Source of the DNA: DATLED01 sp035525495
Lineage (GTDB): Bacteria; Actinomycetota; Acidimicrobiia; Acidimicrobiales; CADCTF01
NCBI GenBank assembly: GCA_035525495.1
Contig: DATLED010000001.1
Location: 1-64,000 of the forward strand
Length of the DNA stretch: 64,000 nt
Direction: 5' to 3'
Part shown: piece after piece, positions 25,033-33,297 of the stretch
Position numbering within the stretch: the stretch's first letter is position 1
How the letters are laid out: each line of letters starts with the position of its first letter
Made by a program: the position numbers and the translations under genes
Notes under the pieces: generated by a model
Told to the model about the DNA's origin: nothing
Database searches by the model: none
The model's input: only the letters and a program-made list of their open reading frames with translations

Positions 25033-25375
25033 TGTGCATGGCCGACTCCTCGGCCGACAGCGCGACCTCGTCGTCGGCACCGATCGCGGCGGCGATGGCG
25101 TCCTTCTCGTCGTCGATGGCGTCGACGTCCTCCCCACCGGGTTCGACGAGCTGGCCGACGATGGCGTCGTCCGCCGCCTGAGCGACGGTCCCCTCGTCGA
25201 AGTCCGGCTCCTCGCGCAGAACTCGATCCGCCAGCGGCTCGCCGGCTCGTTGCTCGGCGGCGGTGATGCCGAACTCCTCCACGCCCTGCGGATGGTCGCG
25301 GGGCGGGATCAGCCCCTCGTCCTCGTTGATCGGCGTCTCGAGATCCGGGATGCCCTCGGCGTCCATGTCGCTCAT
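25016..25375 (-). CDS. DUF5709-like acidic protein
   Basis: This 119-residue, strongly acidic and probably partly disordered protein contains GVEEFGITAAEQRAGEPLADR with LREEPDF, and ends SAEESAMHI. This layout is that of DUF5709, an actinobacterial family of unknown function. It has no membrane segment. Its 3' end overlaps the AI-2E gene by 17 bp on the other strand. Confidence 0.7.
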   Translation of the reverse strand: MSDMDAEGIPDLETPINEDEGLIPPRDHPQGVEEFGITAAEQRAGEPLADRVLREEPDFDEGTVAQAADDAIVGQLVEPGGEDVDAIDDEKDAIAAAIGADDEVALSAEESAMHITDSP

Positions 25376-25386
25376 GGACGCCGCCC

Positions 25387-25392
25387 TACCCT
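25387..25392 (+). promoter_or_regulatory. -10 box (TACCCT) of the ArsC-like gene
   Basis: TACCCT lies 6 nt before ATG 25399; there is no ribosome site between them. Confidence 0.45.
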
Positions 25393-25398
25393 TGCACG

Positions 25399-25755
25399 AT
25401 GGCTGACGACACCACCGTCTGGTTCAACCCGAGCTGTTCGAAGTGCCGGGCGGCGCGTGACCTGCTCGACGAGAACGGCGTCGATGCGTCGTACGTGCAG
25501 TACCTCGAGGACACGCCGCCGCGCGAGGAGCTCGTGCGGGTCGCCGGTCTGCTCGGGTGCGCGGCCGACCCGCGGCAGATGATGCGGGCAGCGGAACCGG
25601 TGTACCGGGAGCTCGGGTTGGCGTCGGTCTCCGATGCCGACGCGCTCTTCGATGCGATGGTCGAGCACCCGATCCTCATTGAGCGACCGATCGTCATCCG
25701 GGGCGACCGCGCCGTCATCGGACGTCCCCCGGAGCGACTGTTGGAGCTGCTGTAA
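25399..25755 (+). CDS. ArsC/Spx-family thioredoxin-fold reductase
   Basis: This 118-residue protein has the glutaredoxin-like ArsC fold. A redox motif CSKC follows FNPS near the N-terminus and the C-terminal RPIVIRGDRAVIGRPPERLLEL matches the ArsC family end. It may reduce arsenate or act as a YffB-type thiol reductase; no other arsenic genes are nearby, so arsenate reduction is not assumed. Its stop codon lies inside the second TetR operator, so repressor binding there would not affect its initiation. Confidence 0.85.
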   Translation: MADDTTVWFNPSCSKCRAARDLLDENGVDASYVQYLEDTPPREELVRVAGLLGCAADPRQMMRAAEPVYRELGLASVSDADALFDAMVEHPILIERPIVIRGDRAVIGRPPERLLELL

Positions 25756-25770
25756 ACTCGTCGGTATACA
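25751..25770. promoter_or_regulatory. TetR-type operator, site 2 (TGTAAAC-N6-GTATACA)
   Basis: This inverted repeat has the same 7+6+7 structure as site 1, with one mismatch in the left arm. It ends one base before the ATG of the TetR gene, so binding would block its transcription or initiation. This suggests autoregulation and links the regulator to the divergent operons at 20291/20375. Confidence 0.8.
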
Positions 25771-25771
25771 C

Positions 25772-26362
25772 ATGGCCACGGCCCCCGCTCCCCGTCAGCT
25801 CCTCGACCGCGCCGCCCGGCGCGAGACGATCCTGCGGGGCGCCGCCGAGGCCTTCGCCCGGAAGGGCTACGCGGGGACGTCGATGGAGGACGTCGCCGCG
25901 GCCGCCGGCATCACCAAGCTGATCGTCTACCGGCACTTCGCGTCGAAGGAGGAGCTGTACGACGCAGTGCTCGAGGGCGTGTCGGAGCGGGGACGTGAGG
26001 TGTTCATCGCCGGACTGCAAGCGGGGCGGCCGGGCTCGGGTGCGGTGCGGGCGTTGCTGACGGTGGCCCGCGAGGACGCGGCGGCCTTCTCGTTGCTGTG
26101 GCGTCACGCCGCCCGGGAACCGCAGTTCGCCGAGCACGCGGCCTCGATCCGAGGCCGGGGCGTCGACGCGGCCGAGACGTTGCTGGCGTCTGCGGGCGTG
26201 GCGCCTGGGCCGATGCGGCGGTGGGCCGCGGAGACGATCATGTCCTATCTGGTCGCGTCGGTATTGCACTGGTTGGAGGAAGGGCGTTCGGCCGATGACG
26301 AGGTGTTCGTGGAGCGGGTGACGCGGTCGTTGCCGGCCATGATCCGCGCGTGGATCGGATGA
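25772..26362 (+). CDS. TetR/AcrR family repressor
   Basis: This 196-residue regulator has the TetR N-terminal domain: RRETILRGAAEAFARKGYAGTSMEDVAAAAGITKLIVYRHFASKEELY holds the helix-turn-helix (recognition helix TKLIVYRHF). The helical C-terminal ligand domain is variable. The operator at 25751-25770 ends one base before its start codon. A matching site 5.4 kb upstream makes the hydrolase/ABC exporter and ferritin-like/monooxygenase operons likely targets. It overlaps the next gene by 4 bases. The inducer is unknown. Confidence 0.9.
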   Translation: MATAPAPRQLLDRAARRETILRGAAEAFARKGYAGTSMEDVAAAAGITKLIVYRHFASKEELYDAVLEGVSERGREVFIAGLQAGRPGSGAVRALLTVAREDAAAFSLLWRHAAREPQFAEHAASIRGRGVDAAETLLASAGVAPGPMRRWAAETIMSYLVASVLHWLEEGRSADDEVFVERVTRSLPAMIRAWIG

Positions 26363-27183
26363 GCGAACCCGCTCCATCGCTGGCGTCGACGTTCCTGTCC
26401 ATGCACGTTCCGGGGTCGCCCTTGCTGATGCCGAACCCGTGGGACGTGGGTTCGGCGCGGCTGTTGGCGTCGCTCGGGTTCCGCGCGCTGGCGACGACGA
26501 GCAGCGGCCAGGCGGCGACGTTGGGACGGTTGGACGGTCGCGTGAGTCGCGACGAGGCGATCGCTTCTGCCGCGGCGATCGCTTCGGCGCTGGCGGACGA
26601 AGGGGTGCCGGTGTCGGCGGACCTGGAACACGGGTTCGCGGACGCGCCGGAAGGCGTCGCCGAGACGGCGAGGTTTGCGATGGAGGCGGGGCTCGCCGGG
26701 TTCTCGATCGAGGACTCGACGGGGGTGAGGGACTCGCCGATCTACGACTTCGACCTCGCGGTGGAACGGGTGGCGGCGGCAGCGTCGGTCGTCGGTTCGT
26801 CGTGCGTGCTGACGGCTCGGTGCGAGCGGTACCTCCATGGCCAGCGTGACCTGGACGAGGTGATCCGCCGTCTGCAGGCCTTCTCGTCGGCGGGCGCCCA
26901 CGTGCTGTTCGCTCCGGGGGTCGTCTCGGCAGACGAGATCCGGACGGTGATCGGGTCCGTCGACAAGCCCGTGAGCGTGCTCGCCATGCCAGGCTGCCCG
27001 CCCGTCGCCGAGCTCGCCTCGCTGGGCGTGGCGAGGGTGTCGGTCGGTGGCGCGTTCGCGTATGCCTCCCTCGGCGCGCTCGTCGACGCGGCCGTCGAGC
27101 TCCGCGACAACGGGACCTACGAGTATCTGGCCATGTCGGCGCCGGCGCGCGACACCGCCCGCACCGCGTTCCGCGATCGTTGA
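26359..27183 (+). CDS. isocitrate lyase/PEP mutase family protein
   Basis: This 274-residue TIM-barrel protein has the family start LLMPNPWDVGSARLLASLGFRALATTSSG, metal-binding region VSADLEHGF, SIEDSTG and VLTARCERY, and the closing PGCPPVAELASLGVARVSVGGAFAYA. Members cleave or form C-C or C-P bonds in small carboxylates; the actual reaction is not predictable. It lacks the KKCGH motif of true isocitrate lyase. ATG 26359 overlaps the TetR stop, so it is probably under the same autoregulated promoter. Confidence 0.85.
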   Translation: MSEPAPSLASTFLSMHVPGSPLLMPNPWDVGSARLLASLGFRALATTSSGQAATLGRLDGRVSRDEAIASAAAIASALADEGVPVSADLEHGFADAPEGVAETARFAMEAGLAGFSIEDSTGVRDSPIYDFDLAVERVAAAASVVGSSCVLTARCERYLHGQRDLDEVIRRLQAFSSAGAHVLFAPGVVSADEIRTVIGSVDKPVSVLAMPGCPPVAELASLGVARVSVGGAFAYASLGALVDAAVELRDNGTYEYLAMSAPARDTARTAFRDR

Positions 27184-27199
27184 TCGAGCGCCCCCGGCG

Positions 27200-27205
27200 T
27201 ACCGT
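27200..27205 (+). promoter_or_regulatory. -10 box (TACCGT) of the methionine aminopeptidase gene
   Basis: TACCGT lies 9 nt before ATG 27215, giving at most a very short leader. Confidence 0.4.
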
Positions 27206-27214
27206 GGAGCCGAG

Positions 27215-28183
27215 ATGACGCAGACTGCCCCTCCGCCGCCCCACACGCCGAAGTCGAACGACCCGTGCCCGTGCGGGAGTGGCCGCAAGTTCAAGCGGTG
27301 CCACAAGAACGTCGACGAGGCGACCCGCGTCCGCCCGGGACGGGTCACGCCGATGCGGACCGTCCCCTCCCACATCGGGCGACCGTCCTACGCCGACACG
27401 GGCGAGGTCATCCGCATGACCGGCAACGGCGTTCAGTCGCCGGAGATCATCGAGCGCATGCGGACCGCCGGCCGCATCGCGGCCGACGTCCTCGAGCTCG
27501 TGGGCGCAGAGGTACGTCCGGGGATCACGACCGAGGAGCTCGACGTCATCGCCCACGAGGCGTGCATCGAGCGCGGCGCCTATCCGAGCCCGCTCAACTA
27601 CCACGGCTACCCGAAGGCGATCTGCACGAGCGTGAACGAGGTGATCTGCCACGGCATCCCGGACGATCGGCGACTCGAGGACGGCGACATCGTCAACCTC
27701 GACGTCACCGCGTACGTCGACGGGGTCCACGGCGACACCAACGCCACCTTCGAGGTCGGCGCGAACGTCGACGACCGATCCAAGCGGCTCATCCGGGTGA
27801 CGCGCGAGTGCCTCGAGCTGGCCATCGCGGAGGTCCGACCCGGCCGCCCGTTCAACGTGATCGGCCAGACGATCCAGCGCCACGCCGACGCCCACGGCTA
27901 CGGCGTCGTTCGCAGCTTCATCGGCCACGGGATCGCCGAGCAGTTCCATACCGACCTCCAGATCCTCCACTACGACGAGCCCCGCCAGACCCGCCTCATC
28001 GAGGAAGGGATGACGTTCACGATCGAACCGATGATCACGATCGGCGACCATCGCCATCGCGTCTGGGACGACGGGTGGACGGCGACGACGCTCGACTACA
28101 GCCGAACCGCGCAGTTCGAGCACACGCTCGTCGTCACCGCCGGCGGCACCGAGGTGCTCACGCTCCCGACCGCACCCTCCTGA
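27215..28183 (+). CDS. map: type I methionine aminopeptidase with SEC-C zinc motif
   Basis: This 322-residue enzyme removes the initiator Met from new proteins. It begins with a SEC-C zinc motif (PCPCGSGRKFKRCH, residues about 18-31) that may contact the ribosome. The pita-bread catalytic domain has all metal ligands in place: LNYHGYPKAICTSVNEV and CHGIPD, NLDVTAYVDGVHGDTN, GHGIAEQFH, FTIEPM and QFEHT. The N-terminal linker with VPSHIGRPSYADTG matches the long actinobacterial type. Confidence 0.95.
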   Translation: MTQTAPPPPHTPKSNDPCPCGSGRKFKRCHKNVDEATRVRPGRVTPMRTVPSHIGRPSYADTGEVIRMTGNGVQSPEIIERMRTAGRIAADVLELVGAEVRPGITTEELDVIAHEACIERGAYPSPLNYHGYPKAICTSVNEVICHGIPDDRRLEDGDIVNLDVTAYVDGVHGDTNATFEVGANVDDRSKRLIRVTRECLELAIAEVRPGRPFNVIGQTIQRHADAHGYGVVRSFIGHGIAEQFHTDLQILHYDEPRQTRLIEEGMTFTIEPMITIGDHRHRVWDDGWTATTLDYSRTAQFEHTLVVTAGGTEVLTLPTAPS

Positions 28184-28200
28184 GCGCCGGGCAGCGATCG

Positions 28201-28206
28201 TAGATT
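28201..28206 (+). promoter_or_regulatory. -10 box (TAGATT) of the SDR gene
   Basis: TAGATT lies 6 nt before GTG 28213, fixing that start as leaderless. Confidence 0.5.
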
Positions 28207-28212
28207 GCGGTC

Positions 28213-28983
28213 GTGACGACCATCGACCCGTTCCCGTCCTTCCGACTCGACGGGCGCGTCGTGATCGTGACGGGGGCGTCGAGCGGGCTCGGCGACCGCT
28301 TCGCTCGCGTCCTGCATGCTGCGGGCGCGACGGTGGTGGTCGCCGCGCGACGGGCGGAGCGCCTCGAGGCCCTGGCGGCCGAGCTGCCGGGGACGACCGT
28401 CGTGACGGCCGACGTGGGGGTGGATGCCGATTGCGAGCGGCTCGTGGCGTATGCGCTCGAGAGGCACGGACGGCTCGACGTCCTGGTGAACAACGCCGGG
28501 ATCGGGCTATCGGCGCCCGCCGAGAGCGAGGACCTCGAGGTCTTCCGCCGGCACCTCGCCGTGAATGTGACGGGGGCGTACCTGCTGTCGCAGCTGTCGG
28601 GGCGCCACATGCTGGCGCACGGCGGCGGAGTGATCGTGAACATCGCGTCGGTGCTCGGACTCGTGAGTGCGGGGCAGATCCCGTTCACGAGCTATGGCAC
28701 GAGCAAGGGCGCGCTGGTGCAGCTGACCCGTGAGCTCGCGGGCCAGTGGGCGCGCCGCGGGGTACGGGTGAACGCGCTCGCGCCCGGGTGGTTCGCCAGC
28801 GAGATGACGACCGAGATGTTCGAGGACGAGTCCAGCGCCACGTGGATCCGCCGGAAGGCCCCGATGGGTCGGGCGGGCGAGCCCCACGAGCTCGATGGCG
28901 CGCTGCTCTTCCTGGCGAGCGACGCCAGCTCGTACATGACCGGCCAGATCGTCGCCGTCGACGGCGGGTGGACGGCGGTCTGA
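28213..28983 (+). CDS. SDR family oxidoreductase
   Basis: This 256-residue classical SDR carries VVIVTGASSGLG, VLVNNAGIG, VNIASVLGL with active Ser, SYGTSKGAL (YxxxK) and a C-terminal ASSYMTGQIVAVDGGWTAV. The closing 'VDGGW' end and full length are those of 3-oxoacyl-ACP reductase/FabG-like or secondary alcohol dehydrogenases. It would interconvert a hydroxy and keto group with NAD(P). It is transcribed alone between methionine aminopeptidase and a convergent helicase-like gene. Confidence 0.9.
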   Translation: MTTIDPFPSFRLDGRVVIVTGASSGLGDRFARVLHAAGATVVVAARRAERLEALAAELPGTTVVTADVGVDADCERLVAYALERHGRLDVLVNNAGIGLSAPAESEDLEVFRRHLAVNVTGAYLLSQLSGRHMLAHGGGVIVNIASVLGLVSAGQIPFTSYGTSKGALVQLTRELAGQWARRGVRVNALAPGWFASEMTTEMFEDESSATWIRRKAPMGRAGEPHELDGALLFLASDASSYMTGQIVAVDGGWTAV

Positions 28984-29003
28984 CGGCGTCGGTGTCGAGG
29001 TCA

Positions 29004-30143
29004 TCAGAGGAGGTCGCGAACGAAGCGGGTCACGTTGACCTCCGCGATCACGACGAGCAAGCGGGTGGCGCGGGAGCAGGCGACGGCGAACCGGCGTCGT
29101 TCGAGCGTCATCCAGCGGCGGTCGCGCTCGTGCTCGTCGGGGACGTCCGGGCCGTGGAAGACCTCGTGGTCGAACCATGGGCCGGCGCGTGCACCCGGAC
29201 GTTCGGACGGCCATCGGCCTTCGGTGGCGTCGGGCACCACGACGAGCGGCCACTCCCGACCGACGGCGGTCTCGGCGAGAGCACGAGTGACGACGGCGGT
29301 CGCCTCGCGGTCGATGCCCATCCCTTTCGCCGCCCCGATCGCCTCGGCGGCGGCTACCCGCACGGCGTCGCCGTCGTCGACGATCCGCAGCGCCGGCACG
29401 CCCGGCGAGCGGTGACATTCGCCGAGGCGGACGTCGAGGGCGGCGCCGAAGCGTCGATCGAAGCGCTCGAGGTGGCGGGACGACGCGAGCGCGGCTGTCG
29501 ACACCGCCGCCTCGGCGTTCCCGCCCACGACGACTGCCTCGCCGGCGTGCCCGACCAGCTGGCTGAGAAGTCGGTTGGTTCCGAAGGTCGCCAGCTGGAA
29601 GTCGTCGACGAGGAGCTCGTCGAACCTCTCCTGCTCGGCTGCCAGCGCGGGCGGATGTCGCAGCAACAGGCTCGCGGCGACGAGTGCGCCGCCCGCGTCC
29701 ACGCGGTCGCGCGCCGCCAGAAGCTCGAGGTACTTCGACGTCACGGCGATCAGCTCCTCGGCCTCCGCGCCGCACCCGGCCGCCTCGGCGTGGGTCCGTA
29801 GCTCCTCGTCACCGAGGAACGAGGCCTGGAACGCCACGATGGCGGCGGCGATGTCGGCTGCACGCTCCACAAGGGAACCGTCGAGCAGCGACGCCACCAT
29901 CGCCTCCTGCTCCGCACCCCACAGCAGCGACACCGGCCGTCCGTGCCGAGCCAGCAGCTCGACGGCGAACCGGGTCATCCCGCCGCGGGCCATGGAGACG
30001 AGCACCGGCCGCCGTCCCTCGGTGACCAGGCGTCGGGCCCTCGCCGCCAACGCCGTCGACACCCCAGATCCGAACCCGCCGGTGACGCGACAGGGCCCAC
30101 GCGAGTGCTCGACGACGGCGAGCTGGCCGGCGGTGAGGTCCAC
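29004..30143 (-). CDS. compact UvrD-like helicase fold protein lacking the Walker A lysine
   Basis: This 379-residue protein follows the UvrD/Rep motif order in a much shortened form. There is a Q-motif-like LTAGQ at 4-8, and a Walker A region GGFGSGVST at 22-30 with Val28 in the place of the essential Lys. Motif II is VDDFQLA near 180 (DD instead of DE). ECHRSP corresponds to motif IV, EWPLVVVPDATEGRWPS to motif V and RRFAVACSRAT to motif VI. Domains 1B and 2B are missing. ATP hydrolysis is therefore doubtful; it may be a pseudo-helicase or nucleotide sensor. GTG 30143 lies 2 nt after the oxidoreductase stop. Confidence 0.7.
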   Translation of the reverse strand: MDLTAGQLAVVEHSRGPCRVTGGFGSGVSTALAARARRLVTEGRRPVLVSMARGGMTRFAVELLARHGRPVSLLWGAEQEAMVASLLDGSLVERAADIAAAIVAFQASFLGDEELRTHAEAAGCGAEAEELIAVTSKYLELLAARDRVDAGGALVAASLLLRHPPALAAEQERFDELLVDDFQLATFGTNRLLSQLVGHAGEAVVVGGNAEAAVSTAALASSRHLERFDRRFGAALDVRLGECHRSPGVPALRIVDDGDAVRVAAAEAIGAAKGMGIDREATAVVTRALAETAVGREWPLVVVPDATEGRWPSERPGARAGPWFDHEVFHGPDVPDEHERDRRWMTLERRRFAVACSRATRLLVVIAEVNVTRFVRDLL

Positions 30144-30145
30144 GG

Positions 30146-31102
30146 CTACTCGAGGACGAGGACGATCTTGCCGAGCTTCCCGCCCTCGGCGAACCGCTGG
30201 TACGCGGCCTCCACCTCGTCGAGCGGGAACGTCGCCTCGACGGGCACGCGCACGTCGCCGGCCTCGAGCAACGGCAGCACCGAACGCTCCAGCCGGCGAG
30301 CGGCTTCCGCCTTCTCCTCCAACGGCCGTGACCGCAGGGTCGACCCGTGGATCCGCGCGCGCTTCCCCATGAGTGCCAACAGGTTGAGCTCGGCGATGGC
30401 GCCGCCCCCGACGCCGATGATCGAGATCCGCCCGCCGGTCTCCAACGCGCCGAGGTCGGCGGCGAAGTTCGGAGCGCCGACGAGCTCCAGGATCACGTCG
30501 AAGGGACCGTGCTCGGCGAACACCTCCGGCGCCACCACCTCGGTCCACCCTGCGGCCGAGCCGAGGTCGGCGACGGCCTCGCGGAGGGCCTCGTTGCGGA
30601 CCGTCGCCGTCACCCACGCGCCGGCAGCCGCCGCCAGCTGGACCGCGGCCGTCCCCACGCCGCCGGCGGCGCCGTGCACGCACACCTTCTCGCCGAGCTG
30701 GAGCCCGCACTGCGTGAACAGGGCGTCGTGGGCGGTCGTGAACGTCTCCGGGAAACCGCCCGCCTCGGCCCACTCGATCCCGACCGGCAGCGGCATCGCC
30801 GCCCGTTCATGGACGACGGCGAGCTCCGCCTGTCCGCCACCACCGACGAGGGCCACCACACGGTCACCGACGGCGAAGCGCGTCGAGCCGGGGCCCGACG
30901 CGACGACCTCGCCTGCCAGCTCGAGGCCGGGGATGTCGGCGGGAGAGCCTGGCGGCGCCGGGTAGAAGCCGCTGCGTTGCATCAGGTCGGCGCTGTTCAG
31001 CCCCGCGGCCCGCACCCGCACGAGCACCTCGCCGAGGCCCGGCACCGGATCGGGGTGCTCCTTGACGACGATCGCACCGTGGACGATGGTGGCCGCTCTC
31101 AC
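30146..31102 (-). CDS. quinone oxidoreductase-type zinc-independent MDR protein
   Basis: This 318-residue member of the medium-chain dehydrogenase superfamily is of the NADPH:quinone reductase group. It shows VRAAGLNSADLMQRSGFYP, GLELAGEVVASGPG, FTTAHDALF, the nucleotide site VHGAAGGVGTAAVQLA and a C-terminal PLDEVEAAYQRFAEGGKLGKIVL. It lacks structural zinc cysteines. A TAGGTT box 6 nt before GTG 31102 marks a leaderless promoter. It heads a two-gene unit with the helicase-like gene. Confidence 0.9.
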   Translation of the reverse strand: MRAATIVHGAIVVKEHPDPVPGLGEVLVRVRAAGLNSADLMQRSGFYPAPPGSPADIPGLELAGEVVASGPGSTRFAVGDRVVALVGGGGQAELAVVHERAAMPLPVGIEWAEAGGFPETFTTAHDALFTQCGLQLGEKVCVHGAAGGVGTAAVQLAAAAGAWVTATVRNEALREAVADLGSAAGWTEVVAPEVFAEHGPFDVILELVGAPNFAADLGALETGGRISIIGVGGGAIAELNLLALMGKRARIHGSTLRSRPLEEKAEAARRLERSVLPLLEAGDVRVPVEATFPLDEVEAAYQRFAEGGKLGKIVLVLE

Positions 31103-31108
31103 GGGACG

Positions 31109-31114
31109 AACCTA
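31109..31114 (-). promoter_or_regulatory. -10 box (TAGGTT) of the quinone oxidoreductase gene
   Basis: TAGGTT on the minus strand lies 6 nt before GTG 31102, in the 22-bp gap to the divergent SDR gene. Confidence 0.45.
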
Positions 31115-31124
31115 GGGGGAATCG

Positions 31125-31910
31125 ATGGGGACGCTGGGCGGCAAGGTGGCGATCGTCACCGGCGGCGCGTCGGGCATCGGACTGGCGACGGCGAAGAGGC
31201 TCTCCGCCGAGGGCGCGCACGTCGTCCTCGTCGACCTCGACGAGGAGGGCGGAACGGCGGTCGCCGCCGAGCTGGACGGACGCTTCGTGCGCGCCGACGT
31301 CGGCAGCAGCGCCGACTGGAGGCAGGTCGTCGCCGAGGCGGAGGAGGCGTTCGGCGGCATCGACCTCGTGTACCTGAACGCGGGTGTCACGACCCAGCAG
31401 GCGGACATCACCGCCGTCACCGACGAACAGGTGCGGCGCGTGTTCGGCGCCAACGTCGACGGCGTCATCTTCGGCGTCCGGGCCGTCGTCCCCGCCATCG
31501 AGCGGCGGGGAGGGGGCGCAATCGTGGCCACGGCTTCGCTCGCCGGCATCATCGCCTTCGCGCCGGACCCGCTCTACACCGCGACCAAGCACGCCGTCGT
31601 CGGCCTCGTCCGTAGCCTCGCCCCGCAGCTGCTCGGGCGGCACGTCACGATCAACGCGGTGTGTCCGGGGATCGTCGACACGCCGCTCGTCGGTCCCGCG
31701 CGCGAGCGGCTCAAGGAGGCCGGGTTCCCGATGATCCCGCCGGAGGACATCGCCGCCGCCGTCGTCCGGTGCATGACGGGTGGTGCGGAGTCCGGGGATT
31801 GCCTCGTGTGCCAGCCGGGCCGTCCGCCGGTCGCGTACCAGTTCGGCGAGGTGCCCGGGCCACGCACCGCCGGTGCCGAGGGTCGGCGGCCTCCGGTCGG
31901 CATGGCCTAG
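31125..31910 (+). CDS. SDR family oxidoreductase
   Basis: This 261-residue SDR has VAIVTGGASGIGLA, YLNAGVTTQQ (in place of NNAG), VATASLAGI with the active Ser, YTATKHAVV (YxxxK) and VCPGIVDTPLV. The last 30 residues (GPRTAGAEGRRPPVGMA) are Pro/Gly-rich and unusual for SDRs. The start lies only 22 bp from the divergent quinone oxidoreductase gene. The substrate is unknown. Confidence 0.9.
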   Translation: MGTLGGKVAIVTGGASGIGLATAKRLSAEGAHVVLVDLDEEGGTAVAAELDGRFVRADVGSSADWRQVVAEAEEAFGGIDLVYLNAGVTTQQADITAVTDEQVRRVFGANVDGVIFGVRAVVPAIERRGGGAIVATASLAGIIAFAPDPLYTATKHAVVGLVRSLAPQLLGRHVTINAVCPGIVDTPLVGPARERLKEAGFPMIPPEDIAAAVVRCMTGGAESGDCLVCQPGRPPVAYQFGEVPGPRTAGAEGRRPPVGMA

Positions 31911-31968
31911 GAAGCGCTCGGCAACGACCGACGCCGGCTAGATGGCGCCGTGCTCGTGCGGAGCGTGC

Positions 31969-33243
31969 TCAGTGGACACGGCCGGCGCCGACGATGTCGC
32001 TGCGGTAGATGGACCCGACCCGGACGTTCTTGCCGGTCTCGGGCGCCTCGATCATCTGGCCGTCGCCGATGAAGATGCCGACGTGGTGGATGGGGGTGCC
32101 GTAGAAGAGGAGGTCGCCCGGCTGGAGGTTGTCGAGTGACACCCGGCTCGTCTCGGACCACTGCGCCTGCGACGAGTGCGAGAGGCGCTCGCCCCCCGCC
32201 CGCCACGCCCAGCTCGTGAGCCCCGAGCAGTCGAAGCTGTCGGGTCCGGCGCCTCCCCACTCATAGGGCTTGCCGAGCTGCCGGCGGGCCTCGGCGACGG
32301 CCGCGTCGGCTCCGGCCGCGGGGGCTCCGCTGCCACTCCCGCTCCCGAGGCCGGTGCCGCTCGACGGCGTCGTCGTCGTCGTCCGGGGCGCGGTCGTCGT
32401 GGTGGTCGACGGTCGCGTCGTCACGATGGGTGCGACCGCATCGGACGCATCGGGCTTGGCGGTCGTCGTGGTGGCCGCCTTGCGCGCAGCCGCCTCGCGG
32501 GCGGCGGCGTCGCGGGCGGCCGCTTCCTTGGCCGCCAGCTCGTCACGCGCCTTCTTCGCCGCGAGCTCGGCCTGCACGCGCCGCGCCTCCTCTTCGGCCC
32601 GTCGCTTCGCCTCGACCTCGACGAGGGTCGCCAGCTCCCCCTGCACCTTGCGGAGCGTGTCCTTCTGCGCCGCCGCGGCCGTCGCTGCCTCCTGGCGCTT
32701 CGACTCCGCGAGATCGGCGGCGGCCTTGGCCTCCGCCTTGGCCGCGTCGAGGCGGTCGCGCTGGACGTCGAGCTCCTGGCGGACCTCGCGAAGCTGGTCG
32801 AGCACATCGGTCGCGCCCGACGTCACCGTCCGCACGTACTGCAACCGGACTGCAAGGTCATCGTTCACCGACGTCTCGGCCAGCATCGCAAGCGCCGGCA
32901 TCGATCCGCCGCGCACGTAGGCGTCGACCGACTGCGCCTTCAGCCGCGTCCGGATGGCGGTGGCGGTGGCGTCGGTCCTGGCGACCTTCGCCGACGCGTC
33001 GGCGAGTTCCTCCCCGAGGGCGTCGATCTTGACGCGAGCGGCGTCGTATTCCTCGGCGAGGATGCTGACCTGGCGGCTCTGCTGCTCCAGTTGGCGGGCG
33101 ATCCGCTCGGCCTCCGCCTTCTTGTCGGCGACCGCGTCGGCCGCGCTCGCGGGCGCGGCCGCGATGCTGACGTCGGCGATGCCGCAGACGAGCGCAGCCA
33201 GCACCAAGAGGGCGCCGGCGCGCCTGCTGGTCGAAGTGCGCAC
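31969..33243 (-). CDS. secreted NlpC/P60 peptidoglycan endopeptidase with coiled coil
   Basis: This 424-residue cell-wall hydrolase has an N-terminal signal peptide (GALLVLAALVCGIADVSIAA, cleavage near ASA at 33). A long coiled coil follows (about 38-250, with PcsB-like EEYDAARVKIDALGEEL), then a Thr-rich linker (258-295) and an NlpC/P60 domain with catalytic Cys339 in DSFDCSGL and His387 in HHVGIFIGD. Coiled coils of this type keep such enzymes inactive until activated by FtsEX in other bacteria; the same may apply here. GTG 33243 is chosen because AAGGTGAGG lies 9 nt upstream and the signal peptide then starts normally. Confidence 0.88.
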   Translation of the reverse strand: MRTSTSRRAGALLVLAALVCGIADVSIAAAPASAADAVADKKAEAERIARQLEQQSRQVSILAEEYDAARVKIDALGEELADASAKVARTDATATAIRTRLKAQSVDAYVRGGSMPALAMLAETSVNDDLAVRLQYVRTVTSGATDVLDQLREVRQELDVQRDRLDAAKAEAKAAADLAESKRQEAATAAAAQKDTLRKVQGELATLVEVEAKRRAEEEARRVQAELAAKKARDELAAKEAAARDAAAREAAARKAATTTTAKPDASDAVAPIVTTRPSTTTTTAPRTTTTTPSSGTGLGSGSGSGAPAAGADAAVAEARRQLGKPYEWGGAGPDSFDCSGLTSWAWRAGGERLSHSSQAQWSETSRVSLDNLQPGDLLFYGTPIHHVGIFIGDGQMIEAPETGKNVRVGSIYRSDIVGAGRVH

Positions 33244-33284
33244 GGGGGAAGACCTCACCTTGGGTCAGGGCGAAGTGTCCAGGG

Positions 33285-33290
33285 TACCGT
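33285..33290 (+). promoter_or_regulatory. -10 box (TACCGT) of fumC
   Basis: TACCGT lies 7 nt before ATG 33298, indicating a leaderless fumarase mRNA. Confidence 0.5.
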
Positions 33291-33297
33291 CGATCGC

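Noticed and set aside
25399..25755. Arsenic resistance locus
   Set aside because: Only a single ArsC-fold protein is present; no arsenite pump, regulator of the ArsR type or arsenite methylase is nearby.
33244..33297. A riboswitch leader before the NlpC/P60 gene, as seen for some actinobacterial wall hydrolases
   Set aside because: Only about 54 bp separate it from the divergent fumC start, which is too short for a ydaO-type riboswitch.
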